A stretch of DNA of 64,000 nt from contig NZ_MTQN01000011.1 in NCBI RefSeq assembly GCF_001984195.1, positions 806,001 to 870,000 on the forward strand, in the 5' to 3' direction. The notes under the pieces are model-generated. The model saw only the letters and a program-made list of their open reading frames with translations. It ran no database searches and was not told the origin of the DNA. How positions within the stretch are numbered: the first letter of the stretch is position 1; every line of letters starts with the position of its first letter. Position numbers and translations under genes: made by a program. Source of the stretch: Kribbella sp. ALI-6-A (GTDB taxonomy: Bacteria > Actinomycetota > Actinomycetes > Propionibacteriales > Kribbellaceae). Below are positions 53,713 through 61,803 of the stretch, piece after piece.

Positions 53713-54189
53713 TCAGCGAGGTGGGCGAACCGTGCGGGTTCGTAGTGACGGGCTCGCGCCGAGTTGGTCGATGACCTCGACCAGCAGCATCCGGGCGGCC
53801 TCGACGCGGTCGGCACCCAGTGCCTTGCGCAGTTGCCGTTCCACCGCGGCGCGGTGCTCGCGCGCCGCTGCGATCACCGCTTGACCGCGCTCAGTCAGTA
53901 CGACGTTGCGCGCTCTGGCATCGGCCGGATCGGCCTCCCGTGCCAGGTAGCCGCGCTTCTCCAGGTCCGCGACCGACTTGGAAGCGGCCTGCTGCGTGAC
54001 CCCGAGTCGCTCGGCGAGCACGCTGATCGTCACCGGGCCGCCCACCAGGTGCTGGAACACCACCCCGTCGGCAAACCGCGCGTCACCGAACCCGTCCGCC
54101 GCGAGCCTGGCCTGCAACTCGTCGGCCAGCGCCCAGCCGGCCAGCAGCGACGCGATCGAGAGGTCGGCGGCGGCCGGATCGAACTCCAT
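53713..54189 (-). CDS. MarR-family regulator
   Basis: 158 residues from ATG 54189. Winged-helix core GPVTISVLAERLGVTQQAASKSVADLEKRGYLAREADPADARARNVVLTERG is condensed here as an outline of residues about 62-112; key parts are the recognition helix TQQAASKSV and wing DPADAR. It is divergent from a flavin-binding-like protein, and two identical-pattern palindromes lie between the genes, so it likely represses both. The frame extending to 54708 is a shadow. Confidence 0.86.
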   Translation of the reverse strand: MEFDPAAADLSIASLLAGWALADELQARLAADGFGDARFADGVVFQHLVGGPVTISVLAERLGVTQQAASKSVADLEKRGYLAREADPADARARNVVLTERGQAVIAAAREHRAAVERQLRKALGADRVEAARMLLVEVIDQLGASPSLRTRTVRPPR

Positions 54190-54200
54190 GCCGACACTGT

Positions 54201-54242
54201 ACAACCCGGGTTGTGTGTTTGCTAATGTACAACCATGGTTGT
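54201..54242. promoter_or_regulatory. Twin palindromic operators between the MarR and PPOX-type genes
   Basis: ACAACC-CG-GGTTGT (54201-54214) and ACAACC-AT-GGTTGT (54229-54242) are perfect 14-base palindromes differing only in the central two bases, centres 28 bases apart. The second covers the ATG at 54235. TAATGT (54223-54228), six bases before that ATG, would be the -10 of a leaderless promoter. Confidence 0.75.
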
Positions 54243-54699
54243 GCACAAGGAATTCGTGGACAGAGCCCACCGGATCGTGTGGTGCACCGTGGCGACGGTC
54301 GGCAGCGACCAGCGGCCCAGGAGCCGCATCCTGCATCCGATCTGGGAACTGGACGAGGCGGGCACGGCACTGACCGGATGGATCGTCACCAAGGCGACCC
54401 CGATCAAGGTGCGCCACCTGGCCCACAGCCCGTACGTGAGCTGCAGCTACTGGGAGCCGGGCCACGACGTCGCGGTCGCGGACTGCCAGGCCGAGTGGGT
54501 CACGGATACCGCGACGCGGCAACGAATCTGGGAGCTGTACCGGGACGCGCCGGCGCCGCTCGGGTACGACTTCTGGACCGTCTTCCCCGACGGGCCAGCC
54601 GCGGAGTCGCCGTCGCTGCTGCGACTCACGCCGTACCGGTTGCGGCTGACCGACGTCGAAACGCTCAGCGGCCGCAAGCCCGTCGCGTCCTGGCCCTGA
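54235..54699 (+). CDS. Pyridoxamine 5'-phosphate oxidase-like (split beta-barrel) protein
   Basis: 154 residues. CTVATVGSDQRPRSRILHPIWEL is the flavin-binding strand pair of the PNPOx-like family, and HLAHSPYVSCSYWEPGHDVAV the next; many members use F420 or FMN. Substrate unknown. Expression is likely controlled by the divergent MarR through the operator overlapping its start codon. Confidence 0.8.
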   Translation: MVVHKEFVDRAHRIVWCTVATVGSDQRPRSRILHPIWELDEAGTALTGWIVTKATPIKVRHLAHSPYVSCSYWEPGHDVAVADCQAEWVTDTATRQRIWELYRDAPAPLGYDFWTVFPDGPAAESPSLLRLTPYRLRLTDVETLSGRKPVASWP

Positions 54700-54710
54700 T
54701 GCGCCCACAA

Positions 54711-54756
54711 CCGCAGCGGGGCCCGGCCTGGTGATCAGGCTCGGGCCCCGCTGCGG
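54711..54756 (+). terminator. Strong hairpin terminator after the PPOX-type gene
   Basis: CCGCAGCGGGGCCCG (54711-54725) is perfectly complementary to 54742-54756, and the enclosed GCCTG-GTGAT-CAGGC adds a further stem. No U-run follows. It lies 12 bases past the gene's stop. Confidence 0.75.
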
Positions 54757-54864
54757 TGCTTCGCGGCTTGTGTTAAGAGTGCGTTCAGTTCATTGTCCGG
54801 ACGTGATTCTGACTCAGCGTGACCACGGCGGCGCGGTCAGTCAGAAGTTCCCGGACACGACGAA

Positions 54865-54893
54865 GAGGCGGTGCCGCCGGAAAGCACCGCCTC
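54865..54893 (-). terminator. Terminator hairpin after divIVA
   Basis: GAGGCGGTGC (54865-54874) and GCACCGCCTC (54884-54893) form a perfect 10-base stem with a 9-base loop, about 17 bases past the divIVA stop on the minus strand, followed there by a T-rich TCTTCGTCG. Confidence 0.7.
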
Positions 54894-54909
54894 CTCGTTC
54901 GAGGTGTTG

Positions 54910-55677
54910 TTACACGCCGTGACCGCCGTGCGCCTGCGCACGCGCCTCGGGACGGAACCCGTTGCGCGGGCTGAGCGTGTCGTCGCCGTTGCCGAGCGCC
55001 TTGAGCTGCTCGGTGAAGTACGTCTTCAGGCGGCTGCGGTACTCGCGCTCGTAGGCGTGCAGGTCGTCGATCGTGCGCTCGAGCTGGCCCTTCTGCTTCT
55101 CCAGGGTCCCCAGCATCTGCGCGCGCCGCTCGGCGATCTCGCCGTCGAGCTTCTCGGCGCGGGCCCGGGCCTCACCGGTCATCCGGTCGGCCTTGCCCCG
55201 GGCCTCGTTCTCCAGCCGCTCGGCCTTGGCGCGGGCCTCGCCGATGATCTTGTCGGCGGTGTCCTTCGCCTCCTGGACCAGGTCGTCGGAGTGCTTGGTG
55301 GCCATCTCCAGCAGCCGCACGGCGGAGCTGGACGCGTCGCCGACGGTTCCCGCTGCCGCAGCAGCCCCCGCGGCCGCTACCGGAGCAGCAACGACTGGTG
55401 GCTTCTCCTCGGGCTTCTCGACCACGACGGGAGCGGGCTTGGGCTGTTGCACGACGGGCGGGAGAGCGGCGGTCTGGTCGACCGGCCGTTCCTGACCCGC
55501 ACCGGCGCGCTGAGCCGCCGCCAGCTTCGCGCGCAGCTCCTCGTTCTCGGCGAGGAGGCGCTCGAGCTCGGCCTCCACCTCGTCGAGGAAGGAGTCGACC
55601 TCAGTGACGTCGTAACCCTCCCGCAATCGGACGGGCGTGAACTGCTTCGAGCGGACGTCATCCGGCGTCAGCGGCAT
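54910..55677 (-). CDS. divIVA: Polar growth and septum protein DivIVA (Wag31)
   Basis: 255 residues. N-terminal lipid-binding domain MPLTPDDVRSKQF with REGYDVTEVDSFLDEVE, then a coiled coil, a Pro/Val/Ala-rich linker (about 70-110), and a long C-terminal coiled coil rich in Ala/Glu/Arg. It marks curved membrane and recruits the polar cell-wall machinery in actinobacteria. It is the last gene of the ftsZ-side cluster on the minus strand, with a terminator after it. Confidence 0.95.
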   Translation of the reverse strand: MPLTPDDVRSKQFTPVRLREGYDVTEVDSFLDEVEAELERLLAENEELRAKLAAAQRAGAGQERPVDQTAALPPVVQQPKPAPVVVEKPEEKPPVVAAPVAAAGAAAAAGTVGDASSSAVRLLEMATKHSDDLVQEAKDTADKIIGEARAKAERLENEARGKADRMTGEARARAEKLDGEIAERRAQMLGTLEKQKGQLERTIDDLHAYEREYRSRLKTYFTEQLKALGNGDDTLSPRNGFRPEARAQAHGGHGV

Positions 55678-55884
55678 CTTTCACCTCGTTTGTCTGTGTC
55701 TTGGCGGAGTCTGGGGCGCAAACCCCGGCGACTCAGTAGATCACGTTATCGCTTCGTTGTGTTCTGGCGGAATCCGGGCCGGGCGGCAACATCGACCAGT
55801 TGCCCCGTGCCCGGGTCTGGTTCTACCCCTCCTGCCGATCGCTCAAGCCCCGCGCCGCTGTGCGGCCGGCCACTGCCGGGCTGT

Positions 55885-56190
55885 TCACAGCGACCGGATC
55901 GCGGTGTTGTTGATCGACATCGCCAGCGAGACGAGCACGAACAACATCAGCATGGACAGGTCGATCCGGATCCCCCCGGCCCCGATCGGGGGCAGGATGC
56001 GGCGCAGCGGCCGCAGGAACGGATCGGTGGCGGAGTAGACCAGTTCGAACAGCAACAGCAGCGGGCCCTTGGGGTGCCACTGTGGCGCGAACATGACGAT
56101 CAGACTGAGCACGAACCGCGCCACCAGGATCAGGAAGAAGGCGAGCAGCACCCAGCTGAGAACACTGAGGACGAGCGCTAGAGCAACCAT
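55885..56190 (-). CDS. YggT family membrane protein
   Basis: 101 residues with two hydrophobic regions (LVLSVLSWVLLAFFLILVARFVLS and MLMLFVLVSLAMSI) flanking the conserved YSATDPFLRPLRRILPPIG motif of the YggT family. Function unknown, but it is almost always found between sepF and divIVA in actinobacteria, so a role in division or the envelope is likely. The ~200-base gap before divIVA shows no other gene. Confidence 0.9.
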   Translation of the reverse strand: MVALALVLSVLSWVLLAFFLILVARFVLSLIVMFAPQWHPKGPLLLLFELVYSATDPFLRPLRRILPPIGAGGIRIDLSMLMLFVLVSLAMSINNTAIRSL

Positions 56191-56227
56191 GTCGTCAATG
56201 AGTGTAGAAGACCGGTGGTAGCAGCGG

Positions 56228-56791
56228 TCAGCTCTGGTTGTAGAACCCGTCCGCGGCGATCTTCTCCTTCTCCTCCGCGGCGACCGTCACGTTCGGCGGG
56301 CAGACCAGGAACACCTTGGTGGTGATCCGCTCGATGGAGCCGCGGCAGCAGAAGATCAGGCCGGCGGCGAAGTCCACCAGCCGCTTGGCGTCGGCGTGGT
56401 CCATCTCGGTCAGGTTCATGATGACGGGCGTGCCGTCACGGAAGTGCTCACCGATCACCCGCGCCTCGTTGTAGCTGCGCGGGTGCACGGTGGTGATGCG
56501 GGCCAACTCGGTAACCTCCGGGGACGGTAGAACTCCACGCCGATCTGGAAACTTGCTGACCGTCGCGCCCTGCTCCTCGCGGTCACGCAGGTCACGACCG
56601 TCGCGGACCTCGCGACCGTCGCGTGCGTCCCGGGACTCGCGGACCGGCTCGGTCTCGTGGGACTCCCCGTCGACGACGTCGTCCTCGTACTCGTCGTAGT
56701 CGTCGTACTCGTCGTCGTAGCGCGCGTTGTAGCGCTCGCCGTCCTCGACCAAGCCGAGGTACACACCCATCTTGCGCAACGCGCCGCTCAT
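56228..56791 (-). CDS. sepF: Cell division protein SepF
   Basis: 187 residues from ATG 56791. N-terminal amphipathic helix MSGALRKMGVYLGLVE, a long acidic then Arg/Asp-rich linker (residues about 20-85), and the C-terminal SepF domain (EARVIGEHFRDGTPVIMNLTEMD, FAAGLIFCCRGSIERI). SepF anchors FtsZ to the membrane in actinobacteria, which lack FtsA. A small stretch of tandem RD repeats marks the linker. Confidence 0.94.
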   Translation of the reverse strand: MSGALRKMGVYLGLVEDGERYNARYDDEYDDYDEYEDDVVDGESHETEPVRESRDARDGREVRDGRDLRDREEQGATVSKFPDRRGVLPSPEVTELARITTVHPRSYNEARVIGEHFRDGTPVIMNLTEMDHADAKRLVDFAAGLIFCCRGSIERITTKVFLVCPPNVTVAAEEKEKIAADGFYNQS

Positions 56792-56864
56792 GGCCCTCCA
56801 GCCCTTCGATTCCGGTCCAACGCCCGACAAGTGAGCCGATCTCGCGATCCACTCGATGTCGACA

Positions 56865-57581
56865 CTAGCCCAGTGAGGGACGCGTTCCGAGTAATGCGCG
56901 CCCGAGCCGAACGTGTGTCGCTCCGTGCCGGATCGCCGCTTCCAGATCGCCGCTCATCCCGGCGGAGATCCAGTCGGCACCACCGTGTTCGGAGCGTAGC
57001 CGCGAGGACACGTCACGCAGTGCGGCGAACGCTTCGTCGGCGTCGGATCCCAACGGCGCAACGGCCATCACCCCACCGAGCTCCAGCCCGTCGGCCGCGG
57101 CCACCGCCGCCGCCAGCTCCGGTACGTCGTCCGGCGCGACGCCGCCCCGGCTCCTCCCGGTCGCGGCGTCCTGAGGCCCGTACGCCGCCAGGCTGACCTG
57201 CAGCAGGCACCGCACGGTCTTCTCCTCGGCCACCGCGGCCTTCGACAGCGCGCCGACCAGCGACAACCTGTCGACGGAGTGCACCACCTGTGCGAACCGC
57301 ACGACCGAGCGGGCCTTGTTCGACTGCAGTTGCCCGACGAAGTGCCAGGTGAGCTCGGACGCGTCGGGCGCCTTGACCTTCAACTCCTGTTCGCGGTTCT
57401 CCCCGGTGTCGGTGACGCCGAGCGCCGCGAGCGCCCGGACGTCCTCGATCGGGAACGTCTTGGTGATCGCCACCAACGTGACCGATTCCTCAGGACGCCC
57501 AGCGGCCTCGCAGGCCGCGCGGATGCGTTGCCTGACCTGCTCCACGTTGGCTCGGAGCTCTGCCCCGCGTTCGGTTGTCAC
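56865..57581 (-). CDS. YggS family PLP-binding protein
   Basis: 238 residues from GTG 57581, overlapping the pgeF stop. The PLP lysine lies in TLVAITKTFP; WHFVGQLQSNKARSVV and MSGDLEAAIRHGATHVRLG are conserved. Members maintain PLP and amino-acid balance. It follows pgeF and precedes sepF, the usual order. Confidence 0.92.
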   Translation of the reverse strand: MTTERGAELRANVEQVRQRIRAACEAAGRPEESVTLVAITKTFPIEDVRALAALGVTDTGENREQELKVKAPDASELTWHFVGQLQSNKARSVVRFAQVVHSVDRLSLVGALSKAAVAEEKTVRCLLQVSLAAYGPQDAATGRSRGGVAPDDVPELAAAVAAADGLELGGVMAVAPLGSDADEAFAALRDVSSRLRSEHGGADWISAGMSGDLEAAIRHGATHVRLGRALLGTRPSLG

Positions 57582-58309
57582 CGGCCGAGCCTGACCAGTC
57601 CGGCCATCCGGCCGCTGACCTGGCCTTCCCTCCGGTAGGAGTACAGGTCCTCGGACTCGATCGTGCAGCGCGTCGCGTCGACCACCTCGACACCGAGCTC
57701 GGCCAGCTGGGCGGTCACACCGGCCGCGACGTCGATCGACGGCGTACCCCAGCTCGTCTCCGCGTACGACGCCGGCACGCGCTCGGCGACCTCGGCCCGC
57801 ATCTGTTCCGGGACCTCGTAGCACCGGCCGCACGCGTACGGCCCCAGGACGGCGGTGATCCGCTCGGCACCGAGATCACGCATCGCCTCGACCGTGGCCG
57901 GCACCACCCCGGCGTACAGGCCACGGCGGCCGCAGTGTGCGGCGCCGACGACGCCGTTGGCCGAGTCGGCGAGCAGGACCGGCAGGCAGTCGGCCGCGCG
58001 GACCGCGAGCACGACGTCGGTTCGCGTGGTGACCAAGGCGTCGGCCTTCGGGTTCGGCCGGACCGGGAGCTCGTCGTCCGGCCCGACGACGTGCACGTCG
58101 CGGCCGTGCACCTGACTGACCCGGACCACCGCCTCCGGCGGCACGCCGAACGCGGCCGAGACCCGGCGGAAGTTCTCCGCGATCGCCTCGGCCTCGTCAC
58201 CGGCCGCGCTGCCGAGGTTCAGCTCGCCGTACGGCGGAAGGCTGGCTCCCCCGTAGCGATCGGTGAAGGCGAAGCGGACCCTGCCGAGAACCTCGTCGTA
58301 GCCGAACAC
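57578..58309 (-). CDS. pgeF: YfiH/PgeF family protein (polyphenol oxidase domain)
   Basis: 243 residues. SQVHGRDVHVVG, AADCLPVLLAD and AAHCGRRGLYAGVV carry the conserved Cys/His residues of the YlmD/YfiH laccase-domain family, recently linked to peptidoglycan editing and purine nucleosides. It normally follows ftsZ directly; here a two-gene insertion separates them. Confidence 0.9.
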   Translation of the reverse strand: MFGYDEVLGRVRFAFTDRYGGASLPPYGELNLGSAAGDEAEAIAENFRRVSAAFGVPPEAVVRVSQVHGRDVHVVGPDDELPVRPNPKADALVTTRTDVVLAVRAADCLPVLLADSANGVVGAAHCGRRGLYAGVVPATVEAMRDLGAERITAVLGPYACGRCYEVPEQMRAEVAERVPASYAETSWGTPSIDVAAGVTAQLAELGVEVVDATRCTIESEDLYSYRREGQVSGRMAGLVRLGR

Positions 58310-58318
58310 GTCTGAAGG

Positions 58319-59296
58319 CTACCCAGCGACCGGGATCGACTCGACCACCGCCCGGGCTTCCTCCTCGACGCCGAGCCGCGCCGGCTCGGCGGGCAGCGTC
58401 AGGACGTGCTCGACGGCCTCCCGGTACGCCGCGTCGAACGCCTCGGCGGCGGGCACCTCGAGGTCGGGCACCACCCCGACGCCTTCCCAGTTGGTGCCGG
58501 AGAAGGGGTTCACCGCACGCTGGACCGGGACGGTCGCCTCCAGGTGCGCGTGCAGCTTGAAGCCCTCGCGCGGATGAGCGCCGCCGCCGGTTCGCTCCCC
58601 CACGATCCGGGCGCGACCGAGCTGCTGCAGGTCGTAGGTGAGTTCCTCGCCGCCGGAGAAGGTGGATCCGCTGGTCAGCACCCAGATCGGCTTGCTGCCG
58701 CCGAAGCGTGGGCCGGTCACCGGGCCGGTCCAGTACTGGCGGATCGTGCCGGTGGCCGGTGTGACCTGGTCGTTCAGATGGACCGGTTCGGCGTCGAAGA
58801 GGTGACTGCAGACGAAGGCGACCTGCTCCGGCGAACCGCCCAGGCAGCCACGCAGGTCGAGCAGCAGCGCATCAGTTGCCGCGAGCAACGACATGGCGGC
58901 GCTGACGGCCGCGCCGGCGTGCACGGGGTGGTAGAGCAGCGGCCGGATCTCGAGCAGGCCGATGTTGCCGGCCAGGCGCTCGACCCGCGCCACTCCCCCG
59001 GCGTCGAGGCGGGCGCGGTCGGCCCAGTGCTGCTCCTCCGCGACCAGATCGGTCTCGTCGGGAATCTCGCCCCGGTGGAACTTGAGCCGCAGATGCTTGT
59101 CCTGGTTGCCGATCTGGAGGTCGGCCGTCACCTGTGCGGCCAACTGCTCGGGGTCGGTCAGTACGTCGTACCGGCCCTCGGTCGCGGCTGCTCTCAGCCG
59201 GGCCGCCACCTCCTGGCCGACGTCGGGGAACACGTAGTGCTCGCTTACCAGAGCGGCCAGCCGCTCCACGATGCTTCGGATCTCGTCGCTGTGCAT
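58319..59296 (-). CDS. S41-family peptidase (IRBP-like)
   Basis: 325 residues. N-terminal helical part, then the S41 core with GNIGLLEIRPLLYHP, DALLLDLRGCLGGSPEQV and the nucleophile Ser in TSGSTFSGGEELTYDLQ. There is no signal peptide or PDZ domain, so it may be cytoplasmic; related proteins include retinoid-binding-like hydrolases. It is divergent from an ArsR-type regulator and shares an intergenic palindrome with it. It interrupts the ftsZ-pgeF junction. Confidence 0.83.
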   Translation of the reverse strand: MHSDEIRSIVERLAALVSEHYVFPDVGQEVAARLRAAATEGRYDVLTDPEQLAAQVTADLQIGNQDKHLRLKFHRGEIPDETDLVAEEQHWADRARLDAGGVARVERLAGNIGLLEIRPLLYHPVHAGAAVSAAMSLLAATDALLLDLRGCLGGSPEQVAFVCSHLFDAEPVHLNDQVTPATGTIRQYWTGPVTGPRFGGSKPIWVLTSGSTFSGGEELTYDLQQLGRARIVGERTGGGAHPREGFKLHAHLEATVPVQRAVNPFSGTNWEGVGVVPDLEVPAAEAFDAAYREAVEHVLTLPAEPARLGVEEEARAVVESIPVAG

Positions 59297-59318
59297 GGCG
59301 GTGAGTGAAGCACGCGGT

Positions 59319-59348
59319 TTGACAAAGCGTCAAGAAGTCTTGACGCTT
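59319..59348. promoter_or_regulatory. Operator palindrome between S41 and ArsR-type genes
   Basis: AAGCGTCAAGA-AG-TCTTGACGCTT (59325-59348) has perfect 11-base arms. A TTGACA -35 (59319-59324) precedes it in the plus direction. Its likely ligand is the ArsR-type protein encoded next to it. Confidence 0.7.
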
Positions 59349-59353
59349 GATCC

Positions 59354-59842
59354 ATGGACGACGAGTACGAGGTCTCGACCGCGGCGCAGTTCAAGGCGCT
59401 CGGGCATCCGTTGCGGCACCGCCTGCTCTTCGCCCTCGGCCACGAGGCCGCCACGATCAGCCAGCTCGCCACCACCCTCGGCACCGCGAAGGGCAACATC
59501 GCCCACCACCTCGGCGTCCTGCGCGAGGCCGGCATGGTCGAGGTGACCGAAACTCGCCAGGTCCGCGGTGGGACCGAGCAGTACTACCGCCGGACCGCCC
59601 GCAAGTTCAGGTTCACCGGCGAGGGCGCGCGGGAGAACAACACGGTCGCGCTGCAGGCCGTCGCCGCTGATCTGCAGACCGGTGAGGAGCTGCTGCTCAA
59701 CATCCGCAACCTGCGCCTGACCACAGCCCAGGCCCAGGATCTGGCCGCCCAGTTGGAGCGGATCGTCACCACGCTCGACGACGCGGGGCCCGGTGAAGCC
59801 CGGCACGGTGTGGTGGTCGCCGTCTACCGGCCGGAGAACTGA
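59354..59842 (+). CDS. ArsR-type winged-helix regulator
   Basis: 162 residues. FKALGHPLRHRLLFALGHEAATISQLATTLGTAKGNIAHHLGVLREAGMVEV (residues about 12-62, outlined) is the winged helix, with recognition helix KGNIAHHLGVLR; the C-terminal half is helical (QTGEELLLNIRNLRL). No metal-binding Cys motif is visible, so the effector is probably not a metal. Divergent from the S41 peptidase, with an operator between them. Confidence 0.85.
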   Translation: MDDEYEVSTAAQFKALGHPLRHRLLFALGHEAATISQLATTLGTAKGNIAHHLGVLREAGMVEVTETRQVRGGTEQYYRRTARKFRFTGEGARENNTVALQAVAADLQTGEELLLNIRNLRLTTAQAQDLAAQLERIVTTLDDAGPGEARHGVVVAVYRPEN

Positions 59843-59844
59843 AA

Positions 59845-59870
59845 AGCCCCGGCCGAAAACGGCCGGGGCT
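59845..59870. terminator. Bidirectional terminator after ftsZ and the ArsR-type gene
   Basis: AGCCCCGGCCG (59845-59855), loop AAAA, CGGCCGGGGCT (59860-59870): a perfect 11-base stem. On the minus strand it is followed by TTTTC, a short U-run, so it should stop ftsZ transcription. Confidence 0.85.
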
Positions 59871-59881
59871 GCAGCGAGCTG

Positions 59882-61579
59882 CTACTTCAGGAAGTCGGGG
59901 ATGTCGAGCTCTTCCTCGGGGTCCGGCTTGCGGGTCGGCCGCGTCGGCGGCGTCTGGGTCGCCGGCGCCGGGTTGGACGACGGCGTCGAGTACGGCGCCG
60001 GGTTGTGCTGGGCCGGCGGCGGCGTGCGGACCGGCTCGCCGGGCTGCGGGCGGGCCGAGTGCGTGGTGCCGGTGCCGGGCCGGTTCTCGGTGGGAGCCGG
60101 GACCGGGACAGTGTCGTCGCTCGGCGTACCGAACTGGCCGTGCGTCACCTGCGCGCCGCCTTGATCCTCGGCCGGAGCCGGGGTCTGGTTGGCCGGCGGG
60201 GTGGAGGTCGGCGGCGGGTTGCTGCTGCTGAACGGGATCGTGCCCGGGACCTGCGGCGGCGTGTGCTGCGCAGGCTGACCCTGCGAAGACTGCCCGTGCG
60301 AGGTCTGGCCCTGCATCGACTGGCCCTGTGCGGACTGGCCGTGCGACGACTGCCCCTGCCCGGACTGGCCCTGGCTCGACGCGGCGTTGTTCTGGTTGGT
60401 CCCCACGCCGCCCGGGCTGTAGCCGGGCGGGTTGTTGCCGGCCGGCGCCTGACCCGGCTGGTGCATCGGGGCCGAGAACCCGCCACCGTCCTGCCGCTGC
60501 GCCGAGAAGCCTCCGCCGTCCTGGCGCGGCGGTGGGAAGCCCGTGTTGTCCTGGCGCTGCGGCGGCGCCTCGGCGCTGCCGGCCCGGTTCTGCGGGCGGG
60601 CGCTGTTCATCGCCTGCTCGCGGCGCTTCGGCATGCCGCCGTCGAAGCCGGCCGCGATCACCGTGACCCGGACCTCGTCGCCGAGCGCGTCGTCGATCAC
60701 CGCGCCGAAGATGATGTTGGCGTCGGTGTGTGCCGACTCCGAGACCAGCTGGGCGGCCTCGTTGATCTCGAACAGGCCGAGATCGGACCCGCCGGCGATC
60801 GACAGCAGCACGCCGTGCGCGCCCTCGATGCTTGCCTCCAGCAACGGCGAGGAGATGGCCGCCTCGGCCGCCGCGACCGCACGGTCCTCACCGCGCGACG
60901 AGCCGATGCCCATCAGCGCGGAGCCGGCGTTCGACATCACGGCCTTGACGTCGGCGAAGTCGACGTTGATCAGGCCGGGCGTGGTGATCAGGTCGGTGAT
61001 GCCGGACACACCCTGCAGCAGCACCTGGTCGGCCTGCTTGAAGGCGTCCAGCACCGACACGGCCCGGTCGGAGATGGTCAGCAGCCGGTCGTTCGGGATC
61101 ACGATGAGGGTGTCGACCTCTTCGCGCAGGGCGGCGATGCCGTCTTCAGCCTGGGTCGCCCGGCGCTTGCCCTCGAAGGAGAACGGCCGGGTCACCACGC
61201 CGATGGTCAGCGCGCCGAGCGAGCGCGCGATCCGGGACACCACCGGGGCGCCCCCGGTGCCGGTGCCGCCGCCCTCGCCCGCGGTGACGAAGACCATGTC
61301 GGCGCCCTTGAGCGCCTCCTCGATCTCCTCCGCGTGGTCCTCGGCCGCCTTCTGGCCGATCGCGGGGTTCGCGCCGGCGCCCAGGCCGCGGGTCTCCTCG
61401 CGGCCGATGTCGAGCTTGACGTCCGCGTCGCTCATCAACAGCGCCTGTGCGTCGGTGTTGATGGCGATGAACTCAACGCCCTTCAGACCGTGCTCGATCA
61501 TCCGGTTGACGGCGTTCACGCCGCCTCCGCCGATACCGACGACCTTGATGAGTGCCAGGTAGTTCTGCGGTGCCGCCAC
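59882..61579 (-). CDS. ftsZ: Cell division protein FtsZ with extended C-terminal linker
   Basis: 565 residues from GTG 61579 (VAAPQNYLALIKVVG), with GAGAGG upstream; the frame to 61687 is not homologous. Globular GTPase about 1-320: GGGTGTGGAP nucleotide loop and T7 loop NVDFADVKAVMSNAG. Residues about 320-555 form a linker rich in Gln/Ser/Gly/His with repeats such as SSQGQ, GQGQS and HGQS, much longer than the ~80-100 residues usual in relatives. It ends with the conserved D-I-P-D-F-L-K tail that binds SepF. Confidence 0.95.
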   Translation of the reverse strand: MAAPQNYLALIKVVGIGGGGVNAVNRMIEHGLKGVEFIAINTDAQALLMSDADVKLDIGREETRGLGAGANPAIGQKAAEDHAEEIEEALKGADMVFVTAGEGGGTGTGGAPVVSRIARSLGALTIGVVTRPFSFEGKRRATQAEDGIAALREEVDTLIVIPNDRLLTISDRAVSVLDAFKQADQVLLQGVSGITDLITTPGLINVDFADVKAVMSNAGSALMGIGSSRGEDRAVAAAEAAISSPLLEASIEGAHGVLLSIAGGSDLGLFEINEAAQLVSESAHTDANIIFGAVIDDALGDEVRVTVIAAGFDGGMPKRREQAMNSARPQNRAGSAEAPPQRQDNTGFPPPRQDGGGFSAQRQDGGGFSAPMHQPGQAPAGNNPPGYSPGGVGTNQNNAASSQGQSGQGQSSHGQSAQGQSMQGQTSHGQSSQGQPAQHTPPQVPGTIPFSSSNPPPTSTPPANQTPAPAEDQGGAQVTHGQFGTPSDDTVPVPAPTENRPGTGTTHSARPQPGEPVRTPPPAQHNPAPYSTPSSNPAPATQTPPTRPTRKPDPEEELDIPDFLK

Positions 61580-61649
61580 GTCCGCGCCTCTCGCCTCGTT
61601 CTGTCCCGTTGTGACCAGTTGGCCGTGTTTCTCAGCCGTTCCCGGCCGT

Positions 61650-61673
61650 GTTCCAGCGAAAGTTCCAGCGAAA
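61650..61673. repeat. Perfect tandem 12-base repeat upstream of ftsZ
   Basis: GTTCCAGCGAAA occurs twice in a row (61650-61661, 61662-61673) in the ftsQ-ftsZ gap, about 70-95 bases upstream of the ftsZ start on the minus strand. Could be a regulator site or simple duplication. Confidence 0.6.
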
Positions 61674-61803
61674 AGACTGAACCTCAAGTGGATGCTTAGA
61701 GTTGTCTCGACTTTATCGATTGCGTCGCACGCTACGGGACGCGTTCAGGCAATGTCCACGCGCCTCGCCGCCCGTCCCGTGATGTGGTTCGGGATGTGAC
61801 GCG

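Noticed and set aside
60240..60420. Repeated GACTGGCC-like units in the ftsZ 3' half
   Set aside because: They are codon-level repeats of the Gln/Ser linker of FtsZ, not an independent repeat element.
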